Assembly (NCBI GenBank): GCA_938075415.1
Contig: CALJHC010000004.1
Coordinates: 248,001-312,000 of the forward strand
Direction: 5' to 3'
DNA length: 64,000 nt
Source: an uncultured Rubripirellula sp.
Lineage (GTDB): Bacteria; Planctomycetota; Planctomycetia; Pirellulales; Pirellulaceae
Position numbers and translations under genes: made by a program. This document shows, piece by piece, positions 20,008 to 29,770 of the stretch (position 1 is the stretch's first letter; each line of letters starts with the position of its first letter). The notes below the pieces were generated by a model. The model had not been told where the DNA came from. It did no database searches and saw only the letters and a program-made list of their open reading frames with translations.

Positions 20008-20426
20008 CCTTCCTTACCTCTCCTAGAGGACAGTGACTCAGTTCGTACAGGTTCCATTGGCAATATGCTGAACGAGGCACAAGAACAAACAACCTCGAAT
20101 TGCTGCAGCAATAGTTTTTTCCTGCACAACATCCTGAAGCAAACGGTCCAAGCCCACCAGACCATTCGAGTTACCCCTTCGCAACATCAGCGTCAATTGG
20201 CACCCTGAGCAGGCGACAACTCAATCGAAAATCATTAAGATCTTGATTGATGCGGTGGGCAAAATGGTGTTTTTTTGCAGTCACCCCAACGAACACGCAA
20301 CTTCTAAGTCTATCACATGCTTTGACCCTGCCCAAAAAACGACAACGAAACACCGACCACCCAACGTCAACAGCTCACTTGAAATCGAATCACCTTCGCG
20401 ATGAAGAGATAAAGAACGGCAAGCAA
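20008..20426. other. Intergenic region, about 420 bases
   Basis: Divergent promoter region between the anchored hypothetical gene and the sulfatase. The sulfatase frame is open back to 20247, but those 60 residues have no signal-peptide character and precede a good one, so I treat them as untranslated. Nothing else recognised. Confidence 0.45.
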
Positions 20427-22016
20427 ATGCAATCAATCTATCGACCAGCTTTAAGTTTGGCTCTCATCTTGCTCGGGACACAACTTGCCATTTGCCAGAC
20501 CTCGGCAACTCGCCCCAACATCGTTTTTGTCTTGGCGGACGATATGGGCTGGAACCAACCAGGCTTCAATGGTGGCAAGAATGACCTCACCCCAAACCTG
20601 AACCAACTTGCGTCGGAAGGAATGCGTCTCGCTGAGTTTTACACTCATTCAGTTTGCGCACCAACGCGAGCCGCATTCCTGACGGGTCGTTACGCATTCC
20701 GCACTTGGAGTGATTGGCGCTCAGAGGATTTCGGCAAACCGAGCTACCTTGCCAAACTAGGCTTAGAACTAGCCAAAAATGACCGTGGCGAAGAAACGCG
20801 TCGCATCCACGCATTGGACACCCATGAACGAACAATAGCGGAGGCACTTCAAGAGGCCGGTTACTACACCGGACTACTGGGAAAATGGCATCTTGGTGAA
20901 TGGCTTCCCGAACACCTGCCGATGGGGCAAGGATTCGACTATCAGTATGGTCACTACGCATGGGGCATCGACTATTACAACAAGACAATCGTTCACAATG
21001 CACCGGCAAGATTCGCAGTCTATGACTGGCACCGGAATCAGCAACCGGTTAACGAATCAGGTTACGCGACGGACCTGATTGCGAAAGAAGCAGAAAAATT
21101 TCTTGCTGATCGAAAAGAATCGAATGACCAAAAAACGCTCCAGCCTTTCTTTCTCTATGTTGCTTTCAATGCGGTTCACGGACCCCTCAACCCGCCACCA
21201 GAATTCAACGGTGACCCGGATGACCCATTACAGATTCGCAATGCGATGCTGGCAAGTCTTGACAAAGCCGTTGGCCAAATCAGCAAGGCAGTTGATGATA
21301 ATGGTTTCCGGAATTCAACGCTGTTTATCTTCACCAATGACAATGGTCCGGTGCTGGAGGAAATGAGCAGACCTTATCGTGGAACAAAAAACACCACCTT
21401 TGAAGGTGGTGTTCGACAACCTGCAATCCTGCGTTGGCCAGGCCATACCAAACCAGGGACTATCAAGCCCGGCAAAATGTTCATTGCCGATTTCTTTCCA
21501 ACATTCATTACCCTCGCCGGTGGCAGTCATCAACAGGAACGTCAAGTTGATGGGATCGACATGACATCAATGCTTTTTGAAGGCGGGGAAAGCAATCGCG
21601 ATGAAATCGTCTTTGACGTAGCGGGCAGCGTGCGACTGCCAACCATTCGAATGGGAGACTTCAAGCTAATGGGCGATGCCTTGTATGATTTGAAAAAGGA
21701 CCCTTTCGAGAAATTGGATGTCGCAACCAACTACCCTGATGTGGTTCGACAACTCTCTCAGCGGCTTACCGAAATTGGTGAAGAACGCCCGCCATTAGGT
21801 GACAAACCCCTGCTAATGGACCCGCCACTGCCCTTTGTCTACGGACTGGGCGAACAAAAGCAGGTACCTGCCTGGCTGATCGAATCTGTGAATCAGGTGC
21901 GATCCAATCAACCCAAAGATTGGGCCCCAGGCGAAACGCCTTGGCCCAAAGCTCCCAAGGGAGCAGTCGCCAGCAAAATGGATGGCCTCAAGGATGAATC
22001 CGGCGGAAGCAAGTGA
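20427..22016 (+). CDS. Secreted sulfatase (type I)
   Basis: About 529 residues from the chosen ATG at 20427, which is followed at once by a signal peptide (cleavage near residue 24). Metal DD at 38-39 (VLADDMGWNQPG), canonical formylglycine motif CAPTR at Cys77, GKWHLGEW, and TNDNGP in place of the more common SDNG. A FEGGVRQPAILRWPG loop follows. The C-terminal 60 residues are rich in Pro, Lys and Gly and extend beyond the sulfatase core. Substrate unknown. Monocistronic; the convergent neighbour is the second di-heme peroxidase. Confidence 0.92.
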   Translation: MQSIYRPALSLALILLGTQLAICQTSATRPNIVFVLADDMGWNQPGFNGGKNDLTPNLNQLASEGMRLAEFYTHSVCAPTRAAFLTGRYAFRTWSDWRSEDFGKPSYLAKLGLELAKNDRGEETRRIHALDTHERTIAEALQEAGYYTGLLGKWHLGEWLPEHLPMGQGFDYQYGHYAWGIDYYNKTIVHNAPARFAVYDWHRNQQPVNESGYATDLIAKEAEKFLADRKESNDQKTLQPFFLYVAFNAVHGPLNPPPEFNGDPDDPLQIRNAMLASLDKAVGQISKAVDDNGFRNSTLFIFTNDNGPVLEEMSRPYRGTKNTTFEGGVRQPAILRWPGHTKPGTIKPGKMFIADFFPTFITLAGGSHQQERQVDGIDMTSMLFEGGESNRDEIVFDVAGSVRLPTIRMGDFKLMGDALYDLKKDPFEKLDVATNYPDVVRQLSQRLTEIGEERPPLGDKPLLMDPPLPFVYGLGEQKQVPAWLIESVNQVRSNQPKDWAPGETPWPKAPKGAVASKMDGLKDESGGSK

Positions 22017-22043
22017 TAAAAAAATTCCTCACCGCACTCAACT

Positions 22044-22071
22044 AACCAACCAACCAACCAACCAACCAACC
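22044..22071. repeat. Tetranucleotide microsatellite (AACC)x7
   Basis: Seven perfect AACC copies shortly after the sulfatase stop codon. A tract of this kind is prone to slippage, but lying between convergent genes it has no evident target for phase variation. Confidence 0.9.
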
Positions 22072-22159
22072 CGACCGATGAAATCGATCAGGTGTTCACC
22101 TATCCACGACATTCTCGCACCTGTTCGCCCACAAGACAAACATTTCAGATGAGAGAGGA

Positions 22160-23572
22160 CTATGGAGTGACTGTGACGCCATCCTCGAGGAGTCCACTCG
22201 GCACGCTCGCCGGAATGACAGCTTGCAATCGTTCCTGCAAATCCTCATTCGATAAACTGTTCAGGAAGGCCAGAAGCAAGTTGACTTCGCCATTGCTGTG
22301 ATTCCTTGCCTCCAGCTCAACAGTCTCCAGCATCCACTCATCAAGATCATCATCGTCCACGACCATGCCTCTCAAATCAAGCTGAAAGGTTTGATCACTA
22401 GGGTCGTAATTCTCCAGGGACTTCTCCGGATTCAAATGGTGCTCAATCACATCACCCAAGTCGGAAAAGGCACCATTGTGCATCCAGGGTCCTGTATGAG
22501 CTACATTTCGAAGGGCCGGAGTGCGAAACTTGAAAAGATCAGACATTGATCCGGTGACACCAAAGCGGCCAAAGTCCAGACCGCTATCAGGATCCTTTCC
22601 GGGGCCAAGCTGAGGCACTGCGAGATTGTGATTTAGTTGATCGGTCATCAAGGTTCCTGAATGGCAGTTCACGCAATTCGACTTGCCGTAGAAAAGAAGT
22701 GCTCCCTGCTTTGCATCACCACTCAAGGCAGATACCTCACCGGAAAGGTAACGATCAAACGGACTGTCGTTGATCCCAAAGGCCTCTGCTTCGAAAGCAG
22801 CAATTGCGATCGCTGCATGCTGGAATCCCAGCGAAGACTCAGGAATATCAGGAAATGCATTGGCGAACATCTCCCGATAAGCCTCAATGCCCAAAAGTCG
22901 ATCCATCAACGCATTCCAAATCCCAATGAAGTCTGCATCATCCACGGCGGCAATCTCGTTGCCATGCTCGACATCTTCCAAGTCGCCTCGCATTTCGTCA
23001 CGACTGGTGACCGGAAACATTGCCTGAATCTGCAATGGCGTTACCAACTCAGCAGGAAGCATGTCACCTGCGGGTGAACTGACGACACCATTCTCGATGG
23101 ATACTCGGCCGTCCCAAAAAGAAGAATGCCAGTCTTCTGAGCCTCGATTAAAAATATCTGGTGCATTTCGTGGAATGAAAGAACGACCCTCTCCGCGAAT
23201 TCTAAAAATGCTGATTGCTCCCGTGTTCTCCACACCAGTTCCTACCCCCAAAGCCAATCCATCTGACGAGTGTGTTAGCGGATGGTGACAGGTCGCACAG
23301 GCCGTATCTCGGTTTCCACTCAAAATCCGGTCAAAGAACAAAGCTTGCCCCAAAACCACTTGGTTTAAATCCTGTTCTGGGGAATCAACCTGCTGAACAC
23401 CATGCTGCCCCAACAGACTCATTAAACGCGAATCCAGATCCCTCCTCTGATCGCCTTCCTGCGATCGGACCGGTCTGCGATTGTCTGCATTCACGACGCC
23501 AGCGACCATAAAAAAGCACGCGATGACAGCAAGCTGTAGACTCGTTTTTCGGATTGTCGGCTGGACACGCAT
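22160..23572 (-). CDS. Di-heme cytochrome c peroxidase / MauG-family protein, copy 2
   Basis: Paralogue of the protein at 9234-10721. Signal peptide to about residue 29, first heme motif CATCH near residues 92-96, and second CVNCH near 300-304. Long shared blocks with copy 1 include SSLGFQHAAIAIAAFEAEAF and LNHNLAVPQLGPGKD, so the two arose by duplication within this lineage. It lacks the SGSGR linker. The ATG at 23572 has a good GGAG ribosome site 7 bases upstream; an in-frame GTG one codon earlier is less likely. Predicted periplasmic peroxidase or protein oxidase; no cytochrome or MauG substrate gene is adjacent. Confidence 0.9.
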   Translation of the reverse strand: MRVQPTIRKTSLQLAVIACFFMVAGVVNADNRRPVRSQEGDQRRDLDSRLMSLLGQHGVQQVDSPEQDLNQVVLGQALFFDRILSGNRDTACATCHHPLTHSSDGLALGVGTGVENTGAISIFRIRGEGRSFIPRNAPDIFNRGSEDWHSSFWDGRVSIENGVVSSPAGDMLPAELVTPLQIQAMFPVTSRDEMRGDLEDVEHGNEIAAVDDADFIGIWNALMDRLLGIEAYREMFANAFPDIPESSLGFQHAAIAIAAFEAEAFGINDSPFDRYLSGEVSALSGDAKQGALLFYGKSNCVNCHSGTLMTDQLNHNLAVPQLGPGKDPDSGLDFGRFGVTGSMSDLFKFRTPALRNVAHTGPWMHNGAFSDLGDVIEHHLNPEKSLENYDPSDQTFQLDLRGMVVDDDDLDEWMLETVELEARNHSNGEVNLLLAFLNSLSNEDLQERLQAVIPASVPSGLLEDGVTVTP

Positions 23573-24765
23573 CACTTTTCTCCAAGTAGATCAAATTACC
23601 CCCCGGAACATCCGGCGTCTGACCTTCCAGTAACGCAAAGGGGATGCCAAAACTTCGACCCACCGATTCAAACGAGTGATCTGTCTCGTTTTTTGCCAGA
23701 ATTTACCAGTCAAAAGATAAAAAACTGGCAACTGACGATTGGCTGAGGAATCATCACCAACTTGCGACGAACGTCTCAAAATGAAACGCAATCGCATAAC
23801 GCAACTTCCAAGTACGGTTAAAACAACGCCGATCCATTGACGCCCCCCAGTTGCTGTTTGACAGCGATCCTGCAAGAAGTTTGCCTGCTACTTGGGTCAA
23901 TGACTCCAACAAGTCGACGTTGAAGGCAAGTGGCGATACCCATCCACGCTTTATCAGGAACCTGATCCTTTTTGGGAACCTTTTCCGTATCGGGAACCTG
24001 ATCCGCCCAGAACTTGGTCCCGGCCGAATTCACTGAAACTGCAAGGCGATGTCTCAGTGAGCTAGAGAAGTGCTTCGATCGATGGCTCGATTGCGAATGT
24101 TTATCAGCCTACCTGAATCAGAAGTCCAGCATGACCAAGTCAGGTCATGCAACATCTCGCGAGAACAAAAGGTAATTCACTCGGCAACGCGTCCGACCAA
24201 TTGCTGATAAAGTTTTCCCGGTCGTGCAATGCCACTCTGATTTCAATTGGCTATTTCCAACCACCTGATTTGCCTGGTCATCACTGAAAATCTCTTCGCC
24301 AAATCGCGTGCAAACGTTAGTGACTGGAAACTCTCTTAACTGAAGATACCAACGGATGCCTCCCAACCGAGACCAGCCTGAGAGCGTTGGCCCACAACAA
24401 CCATCAACCTCAAAACGGAAAACAACCCAGAATCCGAAACCGCTGTGTTCGCCAGGCAACGCCGGATAAAATTCAACGCGTTTTAATGAACCGTGAGAAT
24501 CCCAGCATCAACAATCGTGCAATTACTGAGGCTATGGATGCGGTGGTCCCTGACAGAGCGTATTGATCACTTGAGAAGTTAAGATTCGAGGGAACCAACT
24601 AATCACGACGGAAGCTAGTCCATCTCGTTTCTAATCCTCAACATCAGGTCATAAGACGGCAAAGTTTACAACCATCACACGATGCGTTTATCCTATAAAA
24701 GAACCAAATCGTTAAAGCAGATGCGTCGAAGCAATGACGCGCCCCACTCGCGAGACAGAACTGAA
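23573..24765. other. Gene-poor region, about 1.2 kb
   Basis: No supported gene. The longest frame (24145-24459 minus, 104 codons) is rich in Cys, Trp and Arg with no family resemblance. GGAACCTGATCC occurs at 23957-23968 and again at 23992-24003, with a related element between. The sulfatase frame downstream is open back to 24682, but the signal peptide starts at 24766. No tRNA, structured RNA or transposase remnant was recognised. Confidence 0.4.
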
Positions 24766-26346
24766 ATGAAAAAAATCAACTTACTTTGGCTCTGTGCCGT
24801 GATCACTCTGATCACAAGTGAACAGGTCTCGGCGACGGACAAACCCAATGTGATCTTCTTTTTAGTTGACGATCTTGGACAACGAGATTTGGGTTGCTAT
24901 GGCAGCGAATTCTACGAAACTCCCGCAATTGATCAGTTGGCCAAGGAGGGGATGCGATTCGAAAACGCCTACTCAACTTGCCATGTCTGTTCACCAAGTC
25001 GAGCCAGTATTTTGACAGGAAAATATCCTGCACGTACCAATCTGACTGAATGGCTTGGAGGTCGCCCTGAGAGGGATTATGAAAAGTTACACCATGGCGA
25101 AAAAATCACGGCCCTTCCTGAATCGGAAGTCACTTTGGCTGAGACCCTCAAAAGCCACGGATACGCCACAGCAAATTATGGCAAAGCCCACCTGAACAAG
25201 GATCCAACGACATACGGTTTCGACGAAGCCATCACTGGCTGGGTTCGTTCCTACTATCACCCCTTCTCCCCCACCTACTCCAAGACACTACCGGCACAGA
25301 AAGGTGACTATTACACCGACAAACTCACAGACGCTGCAATTGATTTCATTGAGCGAAACCAAGACCAACCCTTCTTCGTTCACCTTGAGCACTTCTCCGT
25401 CCACGACCCAATTCAAGGACGGAAGGATTTGGTTCAAAAATACCAGAGCAAACTCGAGACAATGAAAGCCGATGGCGGTCCTGATTATATCCTTGAACCC
25501 AACCCTGATGACCCCGCACTCTCTAAAGAAGCAATCAAGTCGCTAGAAGGCAACGACGATCATTCACTGCATCAAAATTCACGCGTCTGGTGGGTCAAAC
25601 AAAAACAGGACAACGTTGAATTTGCGGGCATGGTCGAAGCCACCGATGAAAGTCTGGGACGCATCCGCGCCAAGCTGAAAGAACTCAATCTGGAACGAAA
25701 CACCATTATTATTTTTACATCTGACAACGGTGGAATGTCTGCTTCCAATCAATATCGAGGCGTCAACCATACTCGGGAGACGCTTGATGCCCGTTACGCA
25801 AGTTCCAACTTGCCACTTCGTGGAGCTAAAGGCTGGAACTATGAAGGTGGAATCCGAGTACCTCTGATTGTTCACTGGCCAGGAAAGACCGCGGCCAGCT
25901 CCATGTCACCCGCAGTGGTAACGGGAACCGATTACTACCCAACGCTTTTGGAGATGCTGAACCTTCCCGATCTACCGGAGCAACACATCGATGGTCAAAG
26001 TTTTGTCCCAGCCCTAATGGCTGAATCTTACGATCGTGGACCAATCTATTGGCACTTCCCACACTACAGTAATCATGGATACCAAAGTCCAGGTGGGGCA
26101 ATCCGATTGGGTCAATATAAACTGCTTGAGTACTACGAAAATGGGACGGTGCAACTTTTTGATCTTGAAAATGACATTGGCGAACGGAACGATCTCTCCA
26201 AGTCACAACCGGCAAGGGCCGCCGAATTAAGAAAAATGCTTGTTGATTGGCGTAAGCAAGTTGACGCAAAAATGCCTTTTCCGAAAACAGCAACTTCAAA
26301 GCCAGCCCGAGGTGCAAGAATCGAAAAACCGAAGCAGAGCAAGTGA
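24766..26346 (+). CDS. Secreted sulfatase (type I) with GKAH in place of GKWH
   Basis: About 526 residues from ATG 24766, with a signal peptide to about residue 23. DD at 35-36, canonical CSPSR at Cys75, FTSDNGG downstream and a YEGGIRVPLIVHWPG loop. The normally conserved GKWH segment reads GKAHLNK (Lys140-Ala-His142): the catalytic Lys and His are retained, but the Trp is replaced by Ala. An insertion of about 70 residues between the FSVHDP segment and the DN motif makes it longer than the simplest arylsulfatases. Substrate unknown. It stands alone, converging with the flavoprotein gene. Confidence 0.92.
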   Translation: MKKINLLWLCAVITLITSEQVSATDKPNVIFFLVDDLGQRDLGCYGSEFYETPAIDQLAKEGMRFENAYSTCHVCSPSRASILTGKYPARTNLTEWLGGRPERDYEKLHHGEKITALPESEVTLAETLKSHGYATANYGKAHLNKDPTTYGFDEAITGWVRSYYHPFSPTYSKTLPAQKGDYYTDKLTDAAIDFIERNQDQPFFVHLEHFSVHDPIQGRKDLVQKYQSKLETMKADGGPDYILEPNPDDPALSKEAIKSLEGNDDHSLHQNSRVWWVKQKQDNVEFAGMVEATDESLGRIRAKLKELNLERNTIIIFTSDNGGMSASNQYRGVNHTRETLDARYASSNLPLRGAKGWNYEGGIRVPLIVHWPGKTAASSMSPAVVTGTDYYPTLLEMLNLPDLPEQHIDGQSFVPALMAESYDRGPIYWHFPHYSNHGYQSPGGAIRLGQYKLLEYYENGTVQLFDLENDIGERNDLSKSQPARAAELRKMLVDWRKQVDAKMPFPKTATSKPARGARIEKPKQSK

Positions 26347-26563
26347 GAGTTTCGGCACCCAAGCATCTTTCAATTCACGTTGAGGCCATCAACCAGGAAG
26401 ACTATTTTCGTTTGAAAACCAAACGAATCAATCAAGCTCGTTGACAACTTTCCAGCAACCCATCAATCCATTCTCGTGATGAAGAAAAAGATACGAACAG
26501 ATTCATGATTGAGTTAAAGTTACAGAGACACAGTGGATCATGGCTTGACGGTCATTGAAAATT

Positions 26564-28153
26564 TCATTGCTTAGCAAGCACTGCCATCGCCGCATTGTGA
26601 CCTGCGATACCACTGACTCCGCCACCACGTTTGGCGCCTGCACCGGCTAAAAAAAGATGCGGGTCATCCGTCTCTGCACCCCACACCGGCAGGTCTGAGT
26701 TTTCTATCTCATCTTCAATAAACGGAAAACTCAAGTCTCGGTGAAAAATATTACCTCGCGGCAAAGCCAAGTCCTTCTCAAGATCCAACGGCGATTTTGC
26801 CTCGATGGCAAGGGATCCATCAGAGCACGGTGCCAAAAGGGATTCGATTGGCTCAACCAAATACTCATTCAGTCCACTGAGAGCCCGCTGAGTCACCAAC
26901 TCCCTTGTCCGCTCCGGGTTCTCATCGAACAGTTTTGCCGGGGTGTGCAGGGCAAAAACAGTCAGTGTCTGATACCCCTTACTTGCCAACTCAGCCGAAA
27001 GAATGGACCGGTCAGCAAGCGTGTGGCAGTAAGCCTCAAGTGGTAACACCTCGGGTATTTTAAGGTGAGATGCTTCTCGGTACGCTTTTTCCAATTGCGA
27101 GTGGCTCTCGTTGATGTGCAACGTTCCTGAGAAAGCCAGATCCGGCGCAATGCCCGACTTCAGCATCGGAAGTCGGGTCAGCAACATATTGATTTTCAAT
27201 TGTGCACCCTCGAGAGATTCAGGTTCCTTGATCCCTCGCAATCTCGCCAGATGCTGAGGCGCCCCGGCAAACAACAGATGTCGTGCAGCGTATCGTTTAC
27301 CCTCTTGAGTCTCGACTGCAACACCGTTTGAACCAGTCTCTAGACACGTCACCTTCGAACGCAAGCGGATCGTCACGCCATTGGCCTCCGCAACTCTCCG
27401 CAGTTCCTTCACCAAGGTTTCCATTCCCCCTTTTGGTACCCGCCACTGCCCATCGCCGTTACCGATCAGATGGTAGAGGAAACAGCGATTGGCTTGCAGA
27501 TCATCAACCGAAACAAAGGTGCCAATTAAGGCATCGGTCATTGAGACGCCTCGAACAAGATCATCGCGAAATCGATCTCGAATCACCTCACCAATCGGTT
27601 CTTCGATCATGTATCGCCAAGTTTCTGGTAAACCAATCTCCGATTTCAATCGCGAGGCGGTCCGCAAAGGCTTCAGCATTGACGGCGCTAACCTTGCCGC
27701 AAGATCAGCGATCTCGGAATAAAAGTTCTTCCAAGCAACCGCCTCATGACTTGATCCCGTCAATGCGTGAAAAGAACTCTCCGTGGCAGAATCCCAGCTC
27801 CTTGAAACAAGAAGTCCATCATGCATCCCGCCCCTTGAGTACGGCGTGTAGGAGTCAACCGATCGAGGCAGTGTGCGAAAATCCAGTCCCAAATCTTGAA
27901 CAATCTGATCAGGCAGTAGAGAAACAAGGTAAGAGTATCGAGATAGATTCGCATCGTAGTCCGGAAAAGCCCTCACGCTGGTCGTCGCGCCGCCGAGTTC
28001 ATCATGCCCCTCGAGCAATAAAACACTCTTCTTCGCTTTGCTCAGATAACTCGCAGCGACCAGCCCATTGTGGCCTCCGCCAACGATGATCACATCGAAC
28101 ATAGGCTGGCTGTTTTGCATCGCACTCACTACCACGGGTGTAGGCTTATCCAT
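26564..28153 (-). CDS. PYROXD2/phytoene-desaturase-like FAD-dependent oxidoreductase
   Basis: Flavoprotein of 529 residues. The dinucleotide-binding motif VGGGHNGLVAASYL starts near residue 24 and is followed by an acidic LLLEGHDELGG segment, the CrtI-type FAD fold. The C terminus has the second FAD-contact motif, LFLAGAGAKRGGGVSG. The MEEP-like middle and the RVPKGGMETLVKEL segment match the PYROXD2 group of carotenoid-desaturase relatives, whose substrates are mostly unknown. Translation could start at residue 1, 12 or 18; I kept the first ATG. No carotenoid genes are nearby, so a carotenoid role is not supported by context. Confidence 0.85.
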   Translation of the reverse strand: MDKPTPVVVSAMQNSQPMFDVIIVGGGHNGLVAASYLSKAKKSVLLLEGHDELGGATTSVRAFPDYDANLSRYSYLVSLLPDQIVQDLGLDFRTLPRSVDSYTPYSRGGMHDGLLVSRSWDSATESSFHALTGSSHEAVAWKNFYSEIADLAARLAPSMLKPLRTASRLKSEIGLPETWRYMIEEPIGEVIRDRFRDDLVRGVSMTDALIGTFVSVDDLQANRCFLYHLIGNGDGQWRVPKGGMETLVKELRRVAEANGVTIRLRSKVTCLETGSNGVAVETQEGKRYAARHLLFAGAPQHLARLRGIKEPESLEGAQLKINMLLTRLPMLKSGIAPDLAFSGTLHINESHSQLEKAYREASHLKIPEVLPLEAYCHTLADRSILSAELASKGYQTLTVFALHTPAKLFDENPERTRELVTQRALSGLNEYLVEPIESLLAPCSDGSLAIEAKSPLDLEKDLALPRGNIFHRDLSFPFIEDEIENSDLPVWGAETDDPHLFLAGAGAKRGGGVSGIAGHNAAMAVLAKQ

Positions 28154-28428
28154 TTTGGCCTAAGTCTACACAAATTCGAGTATTTGGCTTGCAAGTAAAA
28201 ACCGCTCTCCATTTAATTCACGTCATAGGAATGCAAAACGCTTGGATACTTGGTTGAATCTTAACGGCGACAGAAGAGAAGATGGACACCGGCACGGTAA
28301 TGAAAGTCGTCAATTTGAGCCACCCAAACAGGGGTTCATCAGCAACATCTTTGAGAAGGGAACTGCTAACATCAGGACCTCAGGTAGAATAAGGTGCTCC
28401 TCATCAATTTGAATTCCAGGAACAAGAG

Positions 28429-29079
28429 ATGAGCAAAAGCAAGGCTTCAAAACAAGAAACCAAACAAGTCCACGGTCTACCCGATCAAGAAGCGATCATG
28501 CCAAACTGGTATGAAAAGACCGTGATCCGATCGATCATGAGATCACTTCTCGTTGTTGTTCCAACTTACATACTGGCCGCCGTTGGCTTGAGCTTCAACC
28601 AAAACGTCGAATCCATTCAAGCGGGAAATGAAACAATCCCCCCGCTGATCGGAACTTTGTTCTGCTTGCTGTTCACTTTGACCCACGGTGTCATTCCCGT
28701 TTTCTTTTATAGCATCTTTACTGGCATAACGACTGGTACGGACAAAGATTCATCGAACGAACTCAACCCCGTTGCGATGTGCATCTCTGGATTTGTATAC
28801 CTTCACATGGGACTCTGGTACGGGGCCCCAATCATTGGCCTGGCAACAGTTACTGGATGGCTGAACGTCGCGTGGGTGGTCCTTCATATCCTGCTGGCAG
28901 GAAAAGGGAACCGTCGATGGGCTTTCCTTGAACATGGTTCGACTTCCATGGCGTTGGGATTATTCATTGTTTGCTTTTCCGGCGCCAACTTAGTCCCCCT
29001 TGGCCTGACGGTGGTTGTCCTTCAGGCGTTCTTACTGACACTGGTGGAATGGAAAGGAAAAGGGTTGTGGGTCGCGTGA
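28429..29079 (+). CDS. Multi-pass membrane protein of unknown function
   Basis: Not a family I can name. The 216-residue chain has a hydrophilic 35-residue head followed by about five hydrophobic helices (near 38-58, 72-98, 112-132, 136-156 and 168-205). No channel, transporter or enzyme motif stands out. An AGGAA element lies about 9 bases before the ATG, supporting the start. It diverges from the flavoprotein gene and has no same-strand neighbour. The regular membrane pattern makes real coding likely. Confidence 0.75.
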   Translation: MSKSKASKQETKQVHGLPDQEAIMPNWYEKTVIRSIMRSLLVVVPTYILAAVGLSFNQNVESIQAGNETIPPLIGTLFCLLFTLTHGVIPVFFYSIFTGITTGTDKDSSNELNPVAMCISGFVYLHMGLWYGAPIIGLATVTGWLNVAWVVLHILLAGKGNRRWAFLEHGSTSMALGLFIVCFSGANLVPLGLTVVVLQAFLLTLVEWKGKGLWVA

Positions 29080-29770
29080 CTCTGAAGTCAGGAAAACAGG
29101 TCGTGTGGGTTCGCCACAACACTCATTCTGAGTCACACTGATGAGTCGATTATCCGACAACAACCTATTAACGCCGCTTATCCAAATCTTCTTGCAGCTG
29201 TTTCCTGTTTTTATCTTGCTCAATAGGTCCTCCAAAAAGGATCACAAAAAGAAAACTGCAAGGAAGAAAAATTCCTTCGAAGTCCAGCATAACCTTCATT
29301 CATCGACGTCGGCGGGAATAGTGAGGGGTAACTCGGCAAGGGTGAGCATTTCTGGTGAAAAGAGAAGGCATGTCCACACACTTGATTTCAATCACAAGCC
29401 GAGAACGTCCGCAATGATTTTGTCATGCTAATCTTGGCACGAATTGGTTGATGCTGTTCTTTCCAGATTCAAAATCACAAACGATCATCGAAAAGCAATC
29501 GGTGCATGTAATCCGAGAGACCCCAACGTCTCACCATTTAGGATGACCATTGTGAATTCGAGCAAATTCAATCTCAGCCCAAAACTGACTTTGCACGAAG
29601 TGGCGCCCGTTTTGATTGATACCTCGAAACGCTTTCTTCTCCCTTGAAATCAATTGCAGAAGCTTCTGAGTTTGCGCGATAATGCTGACTGAATCTTCAA
29701 TCAAACCAGCAGCATGAATTCAACAAGTCGAATCATTGCGATTCAAATTCTAAACAACAGGCTAACTGAT
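29080..29770. other. Intergenic region, about 690 bases
   Basis: Lies between two convergent genes. Small frames (29141-29431, 29444-29647, both plus) have no recognisable features. No terminator hairpin, repeat or RNA gene seen. Confidence 0.45.

Noticed and set aside
27283-28089. 268-codon plus-strand frame opposite the flavoprotein gene
   Set aside because: Antisense shadow of a clear FAD-dependent oxidoreductase; rich in Arg and Ser with no family features.
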